DNA from: Perkinsus olseni
Taxonomy: Eukaryota > Perkinsozoa > Perkinsida > Perkinsidae
NCBI GenBank assembly: GCA_013115135.1
Contig: JABANP010000463.1
Coordinates: forward strand, 1-42,001
Length of the DNA: 42,001 nt
Reading direction: 5' to 3'
The first letter of the stretch is position 1, and each line of letters starts with the position of its first letter. The notes beneath the pieces are model-generated. The model had not been told where the DNA came from. It worked only from the letters and a program-made list of their open reading frames with translations, and did not search any database. A program made the position numbers and the translations under genes. Positions 1-8,720 of the stretch are shown one piece after another.

Positions 1-224
1 CGACACTGTTTGATAGAGCGTACGATATCCGCCTGACGAGAAGGCTGAGACTCTGCCCTCGAGCAAGAGGGTCTTTTCTACAATGGATTGGCAACACTGG
101 CAGTCCGCCTTCGGTCTGCCGATCAATAGGCAGCAATAACGTATTCGACTCGTTAGAAGGGAAGAGCTTTTGTTCCAAAACCTGAGACAGTCGTTGTGAA
201 GCACGCCAAGTCCCGACTCGTGGC

Positions 225-482
225 TCACCGGCGACCACGGTGCAAGGATAGCACGATTGGCGTGTATCGGCCTGTATTCTGCTTCCTCTGAGTATAATCA
301 ACGGTTAACAATAAAACTGAGTCTTTGTGATATGAGGACGCACCATCGTCGGCCGTTGGTCTCAAGACCACGTCAGCGTATTTCTCGTTATCGAACAGGT
401 TTAGCAAGTGTTGACAGAGGTCTTCAGTGGGGCACACTATCTCGTGTTCGAATTCGCCATAACCGTCGCCCTTCTGAGACAC
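225..482 (-). CDS. Possible exon of a further small secreted Cys-protein unit
   Basis: An open frame on the minus strand, downstream of the two-module secreted protein gene. It contains a C-x-x-x-L-L spacing (LCQHLLNLFDNEKY) resembling the third-exon module of the neighbour (TCEQRLLDFYKSNE). A weaker exon-2-like piece with C-x-C lies at about 700-830 on the same strand after a possible CAG acceptor. I could not join these into a clean gene with start and stop. It may be a decayed third module, part of a gene running off the left edge, or chance. Similarity was judged by eye only. Confidence 0.25.
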   Translation of the reverse strand: MSQKGDGYGEFEHEIVCPTEDLCQHLLNLFDNEKYADVVLRPTADDGASSYHKDSVLLLTVDYTQRKQNTGRYTPIVLSLHRGRR

Positions 483-958
483 ACCACCACCAGAGAAGGG
501 TCTGTACGCGATGGAAGACCGGGTGGAGGACTACGACCAATGCGAGCCGAACTGATCTTGCGGATGAGTCATTACAAACTGACAGAATACGCGGTTTACC
601 TGAAGAGTACCCTCAGGCACCGGTCGTCTACATCCGGCTGACTGACTCCGCGTCGGCGGCGGAAGCGGCAAACCATCCATTAGTAGGAATCAGTAGAAAT
701 GTGGCTGCTCTTATTTTGGGCTGGCATTGTTCTGGAACGGTACCGCGTGGTTTTCATGATCTACAAGATCTTTTATGCTACACGAACATGCCCGATCGGT
801 TTCAGTCGACTGTCTTCGGTCTGTATCAAGCCTTTCTCAACCGTTATGTTGACCAAACAAAAACAATCCCATACAGCACACACCGACAACAACATGGGGT
901 CTCACACCAAAGGCAACATCATAATGACGGTTGGCAACAGCACATCACCAAATTTCGC

Positions 959-2247
959 TCATATCTTGGTTTCGAGACCACCATTTCGTGTCCGTCTTGT
1001 AACGTACAGCTGAGGAGGACGAACCGCTCGCTTTGCCCTCATTTCTTTCATTGCAGAGCCGCAGACGCGCTCAGCAATATCAATGTCGTTTCTAGCGTCG
1101 TTATAGAATTCCTGGGGGACCCACGGACCCCAGAAAATTCTTTCAGCAAGTGCCTCTCGGACGACCATCTTGCAACATGTAGTGCCATCAGTGCACTCAT
1201 TTAGGGCATCTACGAATCCGGAACTCCACACTTGGGGCATTGTGATAATCGAAGTTCGGGGAACGTCTCGCCTGAAAACCAAGTGAATGAGCTTGCGCTG
1301 GGTTGCCTGTCCACAACTTCAAGTCCGGGACTGCGAGAACGCGATCCTTACCGATGCAAAGAGCGGCCGTTGCACTTCAAGGAGTGCACGAGTAAGCTCA
1401 TACGTTCATTAATTGCCACCATTTGGAACAGAACCGAGTCATCACCGTTACGGAACTCACAGTTCCCATGCGCGCCCTGAGACAGTTGGGCATGAACGAG
1501 GACGGTTGATCCAAGCGGACTCCGCGCATGGCAAGATTATAACTAGATAGGGGGGCCGCTGGAGACGCTGCTATGATTCCTACGGAAGATTTCTTGGTTA
1601 CCTTGAAAGTAGGAGATTTCAGTTCAGATTCCATCTGGCTGGATATAGTGAGAGCCTCTCCACACATGTAATGGGTGAACATACAAGCGGCGTCCTTGCT
1701 AGGTCCGCAAAGGGCGGCAGCTGACTTCTCAATGGCGTTCTCGTTAGACTTGTAGAAATCGAGTAATCTTTGTTCACAGGTCTTTCCCTTGTTCACATTG
1801 GTTGGTACTCGCTTGATAGTTCGCGATTCAAGGGTCTTCAGGACAGCGTCTGCCATCTCACTTTCACCCCTGAGAGCGTCAGAGCCAGTCGCCCATTGAA
1901 AACTTCCGGAGATGAAACTAACTCCTACCTAGAGAACTTGACAGCTTTCTTCATCTCGCTGATGCTCCTAGAAGCAAAGTGATGAGGGTCGTTGCACACC
2001 AGCGAAGTCGTCTCGAGAACCGACGCGCCAGTGACGGTATAGGTCAAATGAAAGAGAGCACGTTGATAGTTCTCCGAGAACACTCCACATTGAGCGTCAG
2101 CTTCATCATGCCCTAGTACTTTCACCTAAGAAGACAGAGATCACAGTAGTACTTCTCTAAGAATATAACAACACACACCCTGAGATTTGCCCCAACGCCG
2201 AGAGAGATCTGGGCAGCCGCGACGAGGAGAAGAAGAGAGGAGACCAT
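959..2247 (-). CDS. Small secreted Cys-rich protein with two tandem modules
   Basis: Five inferred exons on the minus strand: 2247-2179, 2125-1929, 1869-1602, 1476-1352 and 1271-959, giving about 323 residues. Exon 1 starts at ATG and encodes a hydrophobic signal peptide (MVSSLLLLVAAAQ). Exons 2-3 and exons 4-5 are two copies of one module: a Cys exon (ADAQCGVFSEN; GAHGNCEFRNG) and a paired-Cys exon (KTCEQRLLDF...; DGTTCCKMVV... and IAERVCGSAM). All junctions are GT-AG and keep frame, with phases 0, 2, 0, 2, the same plan as the two paralogues to the right. No known domain is recognised. Likely role: a secreted protein of a lineage-specific multigene family, function unknown. Alternatively exons 4-5 form a separate gene whose first exon I did not find. 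Confidence 0.6.
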
Positions 2248-2581
2248 CAGTGGAAGTCGAACGATGAGAACCGAGATGGACTGAGACAATACGCTGAGTG
2301 TGACGAAAGGGACGAATGGAATGAGAGCACCCAGCGGAGGAATGGAATCTGAGGGTAGAGAAACATCTCGGCGAGCGCTTACTGTAGCAAATAGTGCCAA
2401 ACGATTCTTAACCTTCGACCCATCAAGATCGAACGCTAGCCTCGCTTGACCCGGTCAAGTTGACCGTCCTGGACCGGTACTTCCGTTACGCTTCGCACCA
2501 GAGATCAACACCGAACCAACAGCAGTAACATGAACAGAACAACGTGTAACATGAACCACTACGTCAACATACAGAATCGTT

Positions 2582-3393
2582 TCATTCTTCTTGAGTCGAG
2601 CCTTGAGCCTCTTCCTCCGCAACCCCAATACTTTCCGCGGGGACTTCCGGCTGTTCGGTTGTACTTGAGGGTTCCTCTTGCTTCAAGGATAGGGAATAGG
2701 CCATGTCGCAGACGCGCTCCACGAAATACTCTTCCGGTTTGACACAACCCGCACAGACGGGACCAGCACGGAGGTTGAGCTCAGGGTCGCCTTTACGCAG
2801 CTTCTTAGTGATTTCCTCGATGGCCTTCTTGCACTTGAGTTTCCGAGAAGAGATTCCGCTCATACCAGCAGCCCATCCGCTCCCCGGAGTCAAAGCTTTT
2901 CCGAGAGCGCCCTTGAGGCTATCCTCACCATCCACGCTACTACAAAATTGCAGAAAAAAACCGATTAACGACGGAGCGGTACATGCTGAGACTTACTCGT
3001 GGAATCTGCGATGGCCATTTCTATGGGGGCAAAATGCCGATGCTGTGAGATCGAGCCCTTGTTCTCCATTCGCGAATCCCAATACGACGCGCTCTTCCGG
3101 GAGCTTCTGCACTTCACACCATGCCCAGTAGCGATCTCCGAGCGCATCCGATCCGAGCACCTGTAAGGTTAGAAAATGGCAGAACTACAGAACAGTCTGC
3201 CGTCGGCCGGTGATGCCGAAAGGGGAAAAGAGGGCAAATTCAGTAGCGTATGAAGCTTAACGGAGGTCGGCCTCTATCGAAACGGGAGGCAACAGCAAGG
3301 TTATAGTGAGAGACCGACTTTGAACTTTGGGACCCGTGGCCCGGTCAGCGGGACCGTAAGACAGGCGGTGAGGGCGAAGCGAAGCGAGGACAT
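2582..3393 (-). CDS. Small secreted Cys-rich protein, single module
   Basis: Three inferred exons on the minus strand: 3393-3319, 3160-2997 and 2936-2582, about 197 residues. Exon 1 has an ATG and a signal-peptide-like start (MSSLRFALTACL), ending PKFK before a GTCGGT donor that is conserved in the paralogue at 8.6 kb. Exon 2 carries RYWAWCEVQK and TASAFCPH. Exon 3 carries DSLKGALGKAL, CKKAIEEI, PVCAGCV and RVCDMAYSLS, then an acidic Glu-rich tail. Exon 3 aligns along its length with the paralogue by eye (ALAKAL, CKKVVEAI, ICDIAYALSW). Intron phases are 0 then 2, as in the family. Function unknown; probably secreted. The donor GTCGGT is weak, so the end of exon 1 is the least certain point. 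Confidence 0.65.
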
Positions 3394-3982
3394 AGCTGAC
3401 TCAGCGATTGTTGTGATCAGAAGAGGCAAGCTGCTTGATACACGCTCAGACGTGGGATTCCCCTTGTGACTGTAGAGTATCCGTTGAATCAAATATGTAC
3501 ATAGGACGCTGTCCGGAGCGGGCGGAGACATACTAGGCTCCCGAGTTGGTCTTGCAAGGAGCTGTGGAGGCTCTTAGACTTTACATCAGTGAAAGCCCGA
3601 CTTTCGGCCTGAACCGAGCGCCTGACGATTTGGGAATTTCCCGGCGGGAAACATTTTGTGCGAGTTAGTGCAGAGTATAAGGGGCAAACATTTTCGCTCG
3701 CCGCAAAGTATTTCTACTCGTGCCTCCACAAAAAGTAATGCGCCTGTCACAAAAACTTCTTCTGTCACAATCTTTCCCGGCGTGAAGGTGTTGTGGGCGC
3801 GCACAGTGTCCCACGATTGTTAGCGGCAACAATGGAGGCCGCGCGATGAGACAGGATGCCGCGCAAAGCACTCGGGCCAGGTGAGGAGGAATGAGCCGAC
3901 GAATATCGCATACATCTCACGGGAGGCTCTAAGCCGATTCGGCATTGCCGAGCTCACACTGGAAACCGAACGAGTATCTTTG

Positions 3983-4004
3983 TAGTTGTGCAAGTGCACA
4001 ACTA
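3983..4004. repeat. Perfect inverted repeat, 10-bp arms
   Basis: TAGTTGTGCA is followed by a 2-nt loop and its exact reverse complement. It lies in non-coding spacer. It could form a hairpin in RNA or a cruciform in DNA; no function can be assigned. Confidence 0.8.
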
Positions 4005-4112
4005 TGGAACCTTAGCTTAGCCGACGCTAGTAGATGATCCTATAACTGTAGTTCAAGTATGAAAGGCAGAATCTCAGGATTCCACCAAACCATTGACTTG
4101 AGTTCCCTAATG

Positions 4113-4150
4113 GTTAACAATCTGCAAGATTGTTAACGATCTTGAAGATT
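4113..4150. repeat. Two overlapping alternative hairpins
   Basis: GTTAACAATC (4113-4122) pairs perfectly with 4128-4137. An alternative stem pairs 4119-4130 with 4139-4150 with one mismatch. The two structures share bases and exclude each other. No gene start lies close by, so a regulatory role is only a possibility. Confidence 0.7.
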
Positions 4151-4421
4151 CTTGCACGCGTGCGCGAAGGTAGACCTGCGGTTGCACACGCGAAATATGT
4201 GACATATCCCAGTTAGACTGCGCTGAAGCTGCTTCAGTGAAGCACCGCTCGCATCCCAGCATTCAACAATCGGCATCAAGTTATCTTCGTTAGTACAGCA
4301 CGGTAGGTGACCCGCCGCAGGTTTTGTCCTGCACTCATTGGCCACTTGCAGGGTTCAATAGCGTGTACCGCAATCTGTGTTGTAGATGCAGATGAGACAC
4401 CTAATGATCATTCCGTGTTCA

Positions 4422-4676
4422 TCATGAAGCACATCGAGCAGTTGAATCTCGAACGCAGCTGGGCTCATCTTCGAGTGCGACGGTAAGATCCACCGTGGAA
4501 CCGTCGCCATTACAAGTTGAATAACAGTAACAAGCTACGGGTTTGACTCTAGTGTTGACTTCTGGGCGACGAACTGGCGACAGCAGTGCATGTTCTCCCA
4601 AAATGCCACCTTTGCTCATTGCTAGGAATTTGGGCGCTGGCAAACATGCCGTTAGTGTGGCAAACATGCCTCCCAT
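4422..4676 (-). CDS. Possible Cys-rich exon, unassigned
   Basis: An 84-codon frame on the minus strand with clustered cysteines (ACYCYSTCNGDGS, then SCVRD and RCAS). The pattern Cys, then DGSTVDLTV, then Cys recalls exon 2 of the secreted family (WCEV..., DGTVTVSAFC). I could not find a matching signal exon or last exon. A Cys-rich frame at 4133-4345 on the same strand might belong to it, but no in-frame splice joins them. It may be a decayed paralogue or chance. Confidence 0.25.
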   Translation of the reverse strand: MGGMFATLTACLPAPKFLAMSKGGILGEHALLSPVRRPEVNTRVKPVACYCYSTCNGDGSTVDLTVALEDEPSCVRDSTARCAS

Positions 4677-5453
4677 ACACGCTCAACCAGCAGGGAGTTA
4701 AACTACGATCAACAATGCCGACATCATTAGAATCATCATCAACCGCATCCTCTGGCGCACTATAAGCATGTGTAAAGTTTACATCGTAAGCCTCAACACT
4801 AGCGCTGGAAGCGAGCGTATGCTTCGTCGCCGTATCTGCACTTCTCTACACTGCGCGGGCTCCGTGTGTAGCTCGTCAGACAGAGAAGCTCTGAGACGGA
4901 GTCACAAAGACAACCTCTGGAGGTATGGACGAAGTCACATACCGTCGGTAAAGCCGGCCGTGTGGGGACATTCGACAAAAAGGTGCAGCGTTGGGACACC
5001 AGCTGCACAGCTAGCGCTAGTATCGGACTCTGCTTCTGCCTTCGGCTACTTGAGTTGAGTTGACTCATTTATATTCGGGAGGAAGACGGCTGCGTCCCTG
5101 CGGAGACGCGTGGGTCGCGCCGCCAGGCCTCTCTTCCGTTTTAAGCCACCCTCCCTAAGCCCTGCAAAAACCGAGTGTGGGTGAGCTCGTCACCATCCAA
5201 AGGATAGGGCGGGCTGGACGTGTCTAGCGCCGTTACCAGGGCAAGGTGCTTGGTCGAATACTCGGCTTTCACGGGCCTGCAAGTCCGTGATCGCTTGGGT
5301 TTCGGCGGTTCCGGGAGCTCTCTCACGGAACTGCGCTTGCCTCAGGTTCCGGCGCTCGCACGCCCCACTCCCCCTCCCCACACTCAGAGGTTTCAACGAA
5401 AACGCTCACGGCTCGGGTGCGTTGCAGTTGTTGACTCCATATATAGAACCGCT
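4677..5453. other. Spacer, no supported gene
   Basis: Frames of 60-111 codons exist on both strands and overlap each other. None has a recognisable domain, a paralogue in the window or convincing splice sites. I see no structured element here apart from a TATATATA-like stretch near 5440, just before the first direct repeat. Confidence 0.4.
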
Positions 5454-5700
5454 GCAAATAAGCTGGCCTGCTGGTTCCCGCCTTGGAATGGTCTCGTTGC
5501 TCAGGAGCGTCTCGTTTCGGCCGCTCTCCTAAAGGTGATAAGGCATTCTTCATGAAAAGTTTCCGAGTTCCAAGCAGAATTTTCAAGCAATGAAAATTCT
5601 TCAAAGGAACTCATCTTTCCTCAGCAGTGAGGGGACCCCGTGCAACATACTTTTTAGCCGCAGGAGAGGTATCCAATTGTGTATGAAGAGAGACAAAGCT
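5454..5700. repeat. ~250-bp direct repeat, copy 1
   Basis: Matches 6277-6526 at roughly 90% identity by eye, in the same orientation, with a 1-2 base gap and a divergent patch near the right end. It contains a perfect hairpin (AGAATTTTCA, 5-nt loop, reverse complement) at 5576-5600. The orientation is unknown, and there is no coding signal beyond frames conserved by sequence identity. It could be a dispersed element, a short LTR-like unit with its partner, or a duplicated RNA gene. Confidence 0.85.
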
Positions 5701-6276
5701 ACTAAGGAAGAACTGGTAGACGAAATATTGCGCGCCGAGGAGGGAGCAATATTTGATTGGGGGGGGAGGGGGGTCGAGATGGCTTGAGAAGGTCAGTCCG
5801 GAGCCAAGGGGTTAAGTCGTAACCGTTACGATGAAATCGGTTGAAAGGGTGAGGGGTGGTGTGTGGGGAGTTGTTGTTTTTATTTATAAGTAATTATTAC
5901 CCCTGTTAATGAGATGAGTGACTCATCATGAGTCCCACCGTCAGTGGTTATGGCTTAGTGATCAGCACGGAGACGCTATTCTTGCTAGCAAATCATAAGA
6001 AGCATCGTAACAGGGCCGAGATTCGATTGCCTCTAATCTCGCCATGTAAGAAATTTCGAATCTTATATCCAGGGCCTGGCCTCTCTCGGACATACCGGCA
6101 TGTCATCCGCCGGTCGTGGAATGGTATTCCTCAAGCTCCCGCGAGGTTTTATTGCGAGTCTCGATAATCAGCTGCCCAGTTGTAGCCGACCTTGCTGGTT
6201 TTGTGGGCTAGTCCATAATGAGTCCTCTTAATTGAAACATCCCGTCCCGATTCCAAGCTGGCCCGGCTCTGGCCTG
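5701..6276. other. Interval between the direct repeats
   Basis: Holds a G-rich purine run at about 5758-5772 and a T/A-rich patch at about 5870-5900. No gene is supported. If the flanking repeats are short LTRs, this would be the internal region, but I see no protein-coding domain or clear primer binding site. Confidence 0.4.
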
Positions 6277-6526
6277 GCAACAAACTGGCCCGCTGATTCC
6301 CGTCTTTGAATGGTCTCGTTGCTCAGGAGCGTCTCGTTTCGGCCGCTCTCCTAAAGGGATAAGGCATTCATTATGAAAAGTTTCCGAGTTCCAAGCAGAA
6401 TTTTCAAGCAATGAAAATTCTTCAAAGAAACTCATCTTTCCTCAGCAGTGAAGGGACCTCGTGCAACAAACTTTTTAGCGATACTGAAGGAGAAGTATCC
6501 AATTGTGTATGAAGAAAGGCAAAGCT
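6277..6526. repeat. ~250-bp direct repeat, copy 2
   Basis: Second copy of the 5454-5700 repeat. The conserved hairpin lies at 6397-6421 with identical stem and loop, suggesting either a recent duplication or selection on the fold. It is followed within about 25 bp by the tRNA-like sequence at 6549. Confidence 0.85.
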
Positions 6527-6548
6527 ACAGCCGTATCCGGCTTTGTCC

Positions 6549-6620
6549 GTCGCTATCGTCTAGCGGTTAGGACGTCACGATGTGGCCGTGTCAACCCCGG
6601 TTTAGATCCGAGTAGCGACT
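6549..6620 (+). tRNA. tRNA-His(GTG)-like sequence, probably pseudogene or SINE head
   Basis: 72 nt that fold as a tRNA. It has a perfect 7-bp acceptor stem (GTCGCTA with TAGCGAC), a 4-bp D-stem with an A-box-like segment, and an anticodon loop ATGTGGC giving GTG with U33 in place. Against function: the T-loop reads TTTAGAT rather than TTCGANT, the T-stem has a C-A mismatch, and the top anticodon pair is U-U. It resembles eukaryotic tRNA-His over most of its length. A functional gene, a pseudogene or a tRNA-derived retroelement head are all possible; I favour a degenerate copy because the B-box is damaged. Confidence 0.5.
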
Positions 6621-6668
6621 ATCAGTACGTCCAGCTACGTAGGCTCAAATTCGATATAGGACTTGTAT

Positions 6669-6748
6669 ATCATCTGCGAGATTCGATCTCGCGCCCCTCA
6701 GTCCAAGTGCTTGAAGCCGACGTCTTAGGCCACTCGGCCAAACTGTCT
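6669..6748 (-). tRNA. Degenerate class II (Leu/Ser-type) tRNA-like sequence
   Basis: On the minus strand there is a perfect A-box-type segment TGGCCGAGTGG, and about 45 nt later a T-arm with a perfect 5-bp stem (GCGAG/CTCGC) around a loop ATCGAAT. The size and D-arm fit a tRNA-Leu or tRNA-Ser with a long variable arm. The acceptor arms do not pair and the anticodon stem is poor, so this is probably a pseudogene or SINE fragment. It points toward the tRNA-His-like copy, tail to tail. Confidence 0.4.
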
Positions 6749-6829
6749 ATGCACTTCTAAGGTTTGAAAGTAGGCCGCTCGGCAACAGCGACGGAAATGA
6801 CTTGGGCATCGCCCCTTGGTATGCCTCGT

Positions 6830-7140
6830 TTAAAGAGCCTCAGGCTCCTCACCCGGACGCCGTAACACGGAGTCCGTGAGACGGACCCAAGTTAGCAAAT
6901 TAGAAATTAGTTGGAAAAAAAATAGAAATTAGCTGCGAGATTAGCTGCAAGTTGCGTAAGATACTTTAAGGTACCTCCGGCTCGGAGACGCCGGGGACCT
7001 TATGGATATATGCGTTGTCACCTAACGGGGACTCCCCGTTAGGTCCCCGTTATGCCCCCGGCCCCGCTGAAACCCGGTTTCATCTAATTTCGGTCCACTC
7101 ACCGTGAGTGACTCACGGCGTACCCTGCACGGATATTCCC
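6830..7140. repeat. Hairpin-rich spacer
   Basis: Several perfect short inverted repeats follow each other. These include GAGCCT-C-AGGCTC near 6836, CACGGA-G-TCCGTG near 6877, 11-bp arms ACCTAACGGGG at 7020-7044 with a 3-nt loop, TGAAACC-C-GGTTTCA at 7068-7082, and CACTCAC-C-GTGAGTG near 7096. No gene is supported in this stretch. Confidence 0.7.
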
Positions 7141-7576
7141 TGGGCAAGTTCAAATCTCGCTTCGAGGCATTTCCCGGACATTTCGAAATTGGAGGAACTA
7201 GCTCATTCACTGCAAGATAAGGTCATGTCGTTATCTGATGTGGAAATTCCACAGCGGAATCCCATGAACGCAGGGGAGACAACCGACCGCGCAGGCAGGG
7301 ACGAGTGTTGTGTGTCACCGGCGCACTGGTTCCCAGCCACAGTTTGTGGTGATCCTTGAGTGGAGGTGTGGCCCTCAAGGACATCCGTTCTGGCCATTCT
7401 CAGGGCCGGGCTCAGGTTTTTTCTCTTTCCTTGTTACTGGGGTGACTCTGCCTGTCTCGTGAAGCCTGTCGAAGATCACGAGGCAGTCTGAGTCTATGTT
7501 TCCGCCCCGGAGCTCAGGCTTCAGGCAAAGTCTCAGCCGCAGTTGCTCAACAGCTTTTAAAGCTGTGTGCAACATA
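7141..7576. other. Spacer, no supported gene
   Basis: Overlapping open frames of 60-80 codons occur on both strands but without start context, splice signals, paralogues or domain signals. Nothing else is recognised. Confidence 0.4.
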
Positions 7577-7635
7577 GGTGGTGCAACATAAAGCACATGA
7601 TTTAAATTAAATCATGTGCTTTATGTTGCACCACC
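7577..7635. repeat. Near-perfect palindrome, 29-bp arms and 1-base centre
   Basis: The sequence begins GGTGGTGCAACATAAAGC and its exact reverse complement follows after a single central A at 7606, giving 29 perfectly paired bases. The same GTGCAACATA word also occurs just upstream near 7567. It lies about 350 bp downstream of the minus-strand secreted-protein gene at 7990-8720. It could be a MITE-like element, a cruciform site or a recombination scar. Confidence 0.95.
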
Positions 7636-7649
7636 CTGTATAATGAAAC

Positions 7650-7759
7650 TACACTGTAGTTACTACAGTGTATCGAAAGTAACTTTCGAAGCTGCGTGTC
7701 TTCACGGCTATATTTTGCTTATTAGCCGTGGGAAAGTAGCCTTCATAAGGTGCACCTTA
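7650..7759. repeat. Cluster of four further palindromes
   Basis: Directly after the 29-bp-arm palindrome come: 10-bp arms with a 3-nt loop at 7650-7672; 8-bp arms with a 1-nt centre at 7673-7689; 8-bp arms CACGGCTA with a 12-nt loop at 7703-7730; and a 14-bp perfect palindrome TAAGGTGCACCTTA at 7746-7759. The density is far above that in the coding parts of the window. Confidence 0.9.
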
Positions 7760-7989
7760 AGGTAAGGTGCTTCTTGTGGAATGGAACCCAGGGCAGTGTC
7801 TGTCCTTTTCCTGATTCGTTACCGCCTTTCACGGTGAAAGTTTCACCCGAGGTCAACGCTGAGCCAGCAGAGCATGAACGGAACATCGCGCGACATGAAG
7901 CAAAACATCGGTCACAACACAATAAGATTATTCTCACGACGACCTTAAATTGCCTTCGTTTGCAACGACGAAAGTTCATCGTGAACTGT

Positions 7990-8720
7990 TCACGCGGTGA
8001 TCTCTCGCTTTCTCCGCGGTCTGGGCGCTCTCTCTTGCTTCCAGGATAGGGCATAGGCGATGTCGCAGATGCCGTCCACGAAATGATCCTCCTTCTTCCC
8101 GCGGCCAGCACAGGCGAGACCAGCGCGGTTCGACTCGAGCTTAGCGTCGCCGCCGCTACACAGCTTGTTAGAGATCGCCTCGACAACCTTCTTGCACACC
8201 GGTCTTGAGACCCAGGTGTCGCCGATGAGAGCGTCCCACCCTCCCGCAGGAGCAAGGGCTTTTGCCAGCGCGCCATAAAGACTGCCATCTCCAGTCTCAC
8301 CACTACAATGGAGAAAATGGAAAGAAAATCGCAAGCGTCACACCGACGGTAGAGACTTACTCTTGGAAGGTGCGAAGATCGTCTTTGTAAGGGCAGAATG
8401 CCGACACGGTAACAGTCCCGTCGGCTCCTACACCGATAACGACCCGGCCGTTCCTGGACTTCTTGACTTCACACCAGGCCAAGTAGTTAGGACCAAAAGC
8501 ACTTATCTTGAGAGCCTGAGGAGTCAGAGATGCACACAGCGATGTTGACTGCTAGGCTAACGGTAGGAGTCGTGATGGAAGCCATCGCTGACTGGATCAA
8601 CGGAGAACAGGAAGAAGTTCGTGAGCAACCGACTTTGAACTTGGGGGTTTTAGCCAATAGCCCTGTAAGTGGGCTAGTGAGGCTTCCGACGAAGACGGCG
8701 AGGTGAAGAGAGAGCGTCAC
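7990..8720 (-). CDS. Small secreted Cys-rich protein paralogue, start codon changed
   Basis: Three inferred exons on the minus strand: 8720-8634, 8515-8361 and 8302-7990, about 184 residues. Exon 1 encodes a hydrophobic segment (LHLAVFVGSLTSPLTG) ending PKFK before GTCGGT, aligned with exon 1 at 3319-3393. Exon 2 carries NYLAWCEVKK and TVSAFCPY. Exon 3 carries SLYGALAKAL, VCKKVVEAI, GLACAGRG, ICDIAYALSW and a basic Arg/Lys-rich tail, in contrast to the acidic tail of the paralogue at 2.6-3.4 kb. The codon aligned with that paralogue's ATG is GTG, and I see no in-frame ATG upstream. The gene may use another first exon, a non-ATG start, or be decaying. Function unknown. Confidence 0.55.

Larger units (their letters stand above)
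3394..4421. other. Spacer with perfect hairpins, no supported gene
   Basis: I find no convincing gene here. Short open frames lack start context, paralogues or domain signals. The notable content is two hairpin sites, listed separately. Confidence 0.5.

Noticed and set aside
257..1204. Long plus-strand open frame of 315 codons
   Set aside because: It has no recognisable domain, and it overlaps the minus-strand exons of the secreted-protein gene, which have paralogues in the window and consistent splice sites.
4768..5058. 96-codon plus-strand frame with ATG
   Set aside because: Overlapped by an equally open minus-strand frame, with no domain or paralogue. There is nothing to choose between them.
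5323..6435. Two minus-strand frames sharing GERPKRDAPEQRDHSK
   Set aside because: The shared peptide only reflects the ~250-bp nucleotide repeat. The frames differ on both sides and indels break the match.
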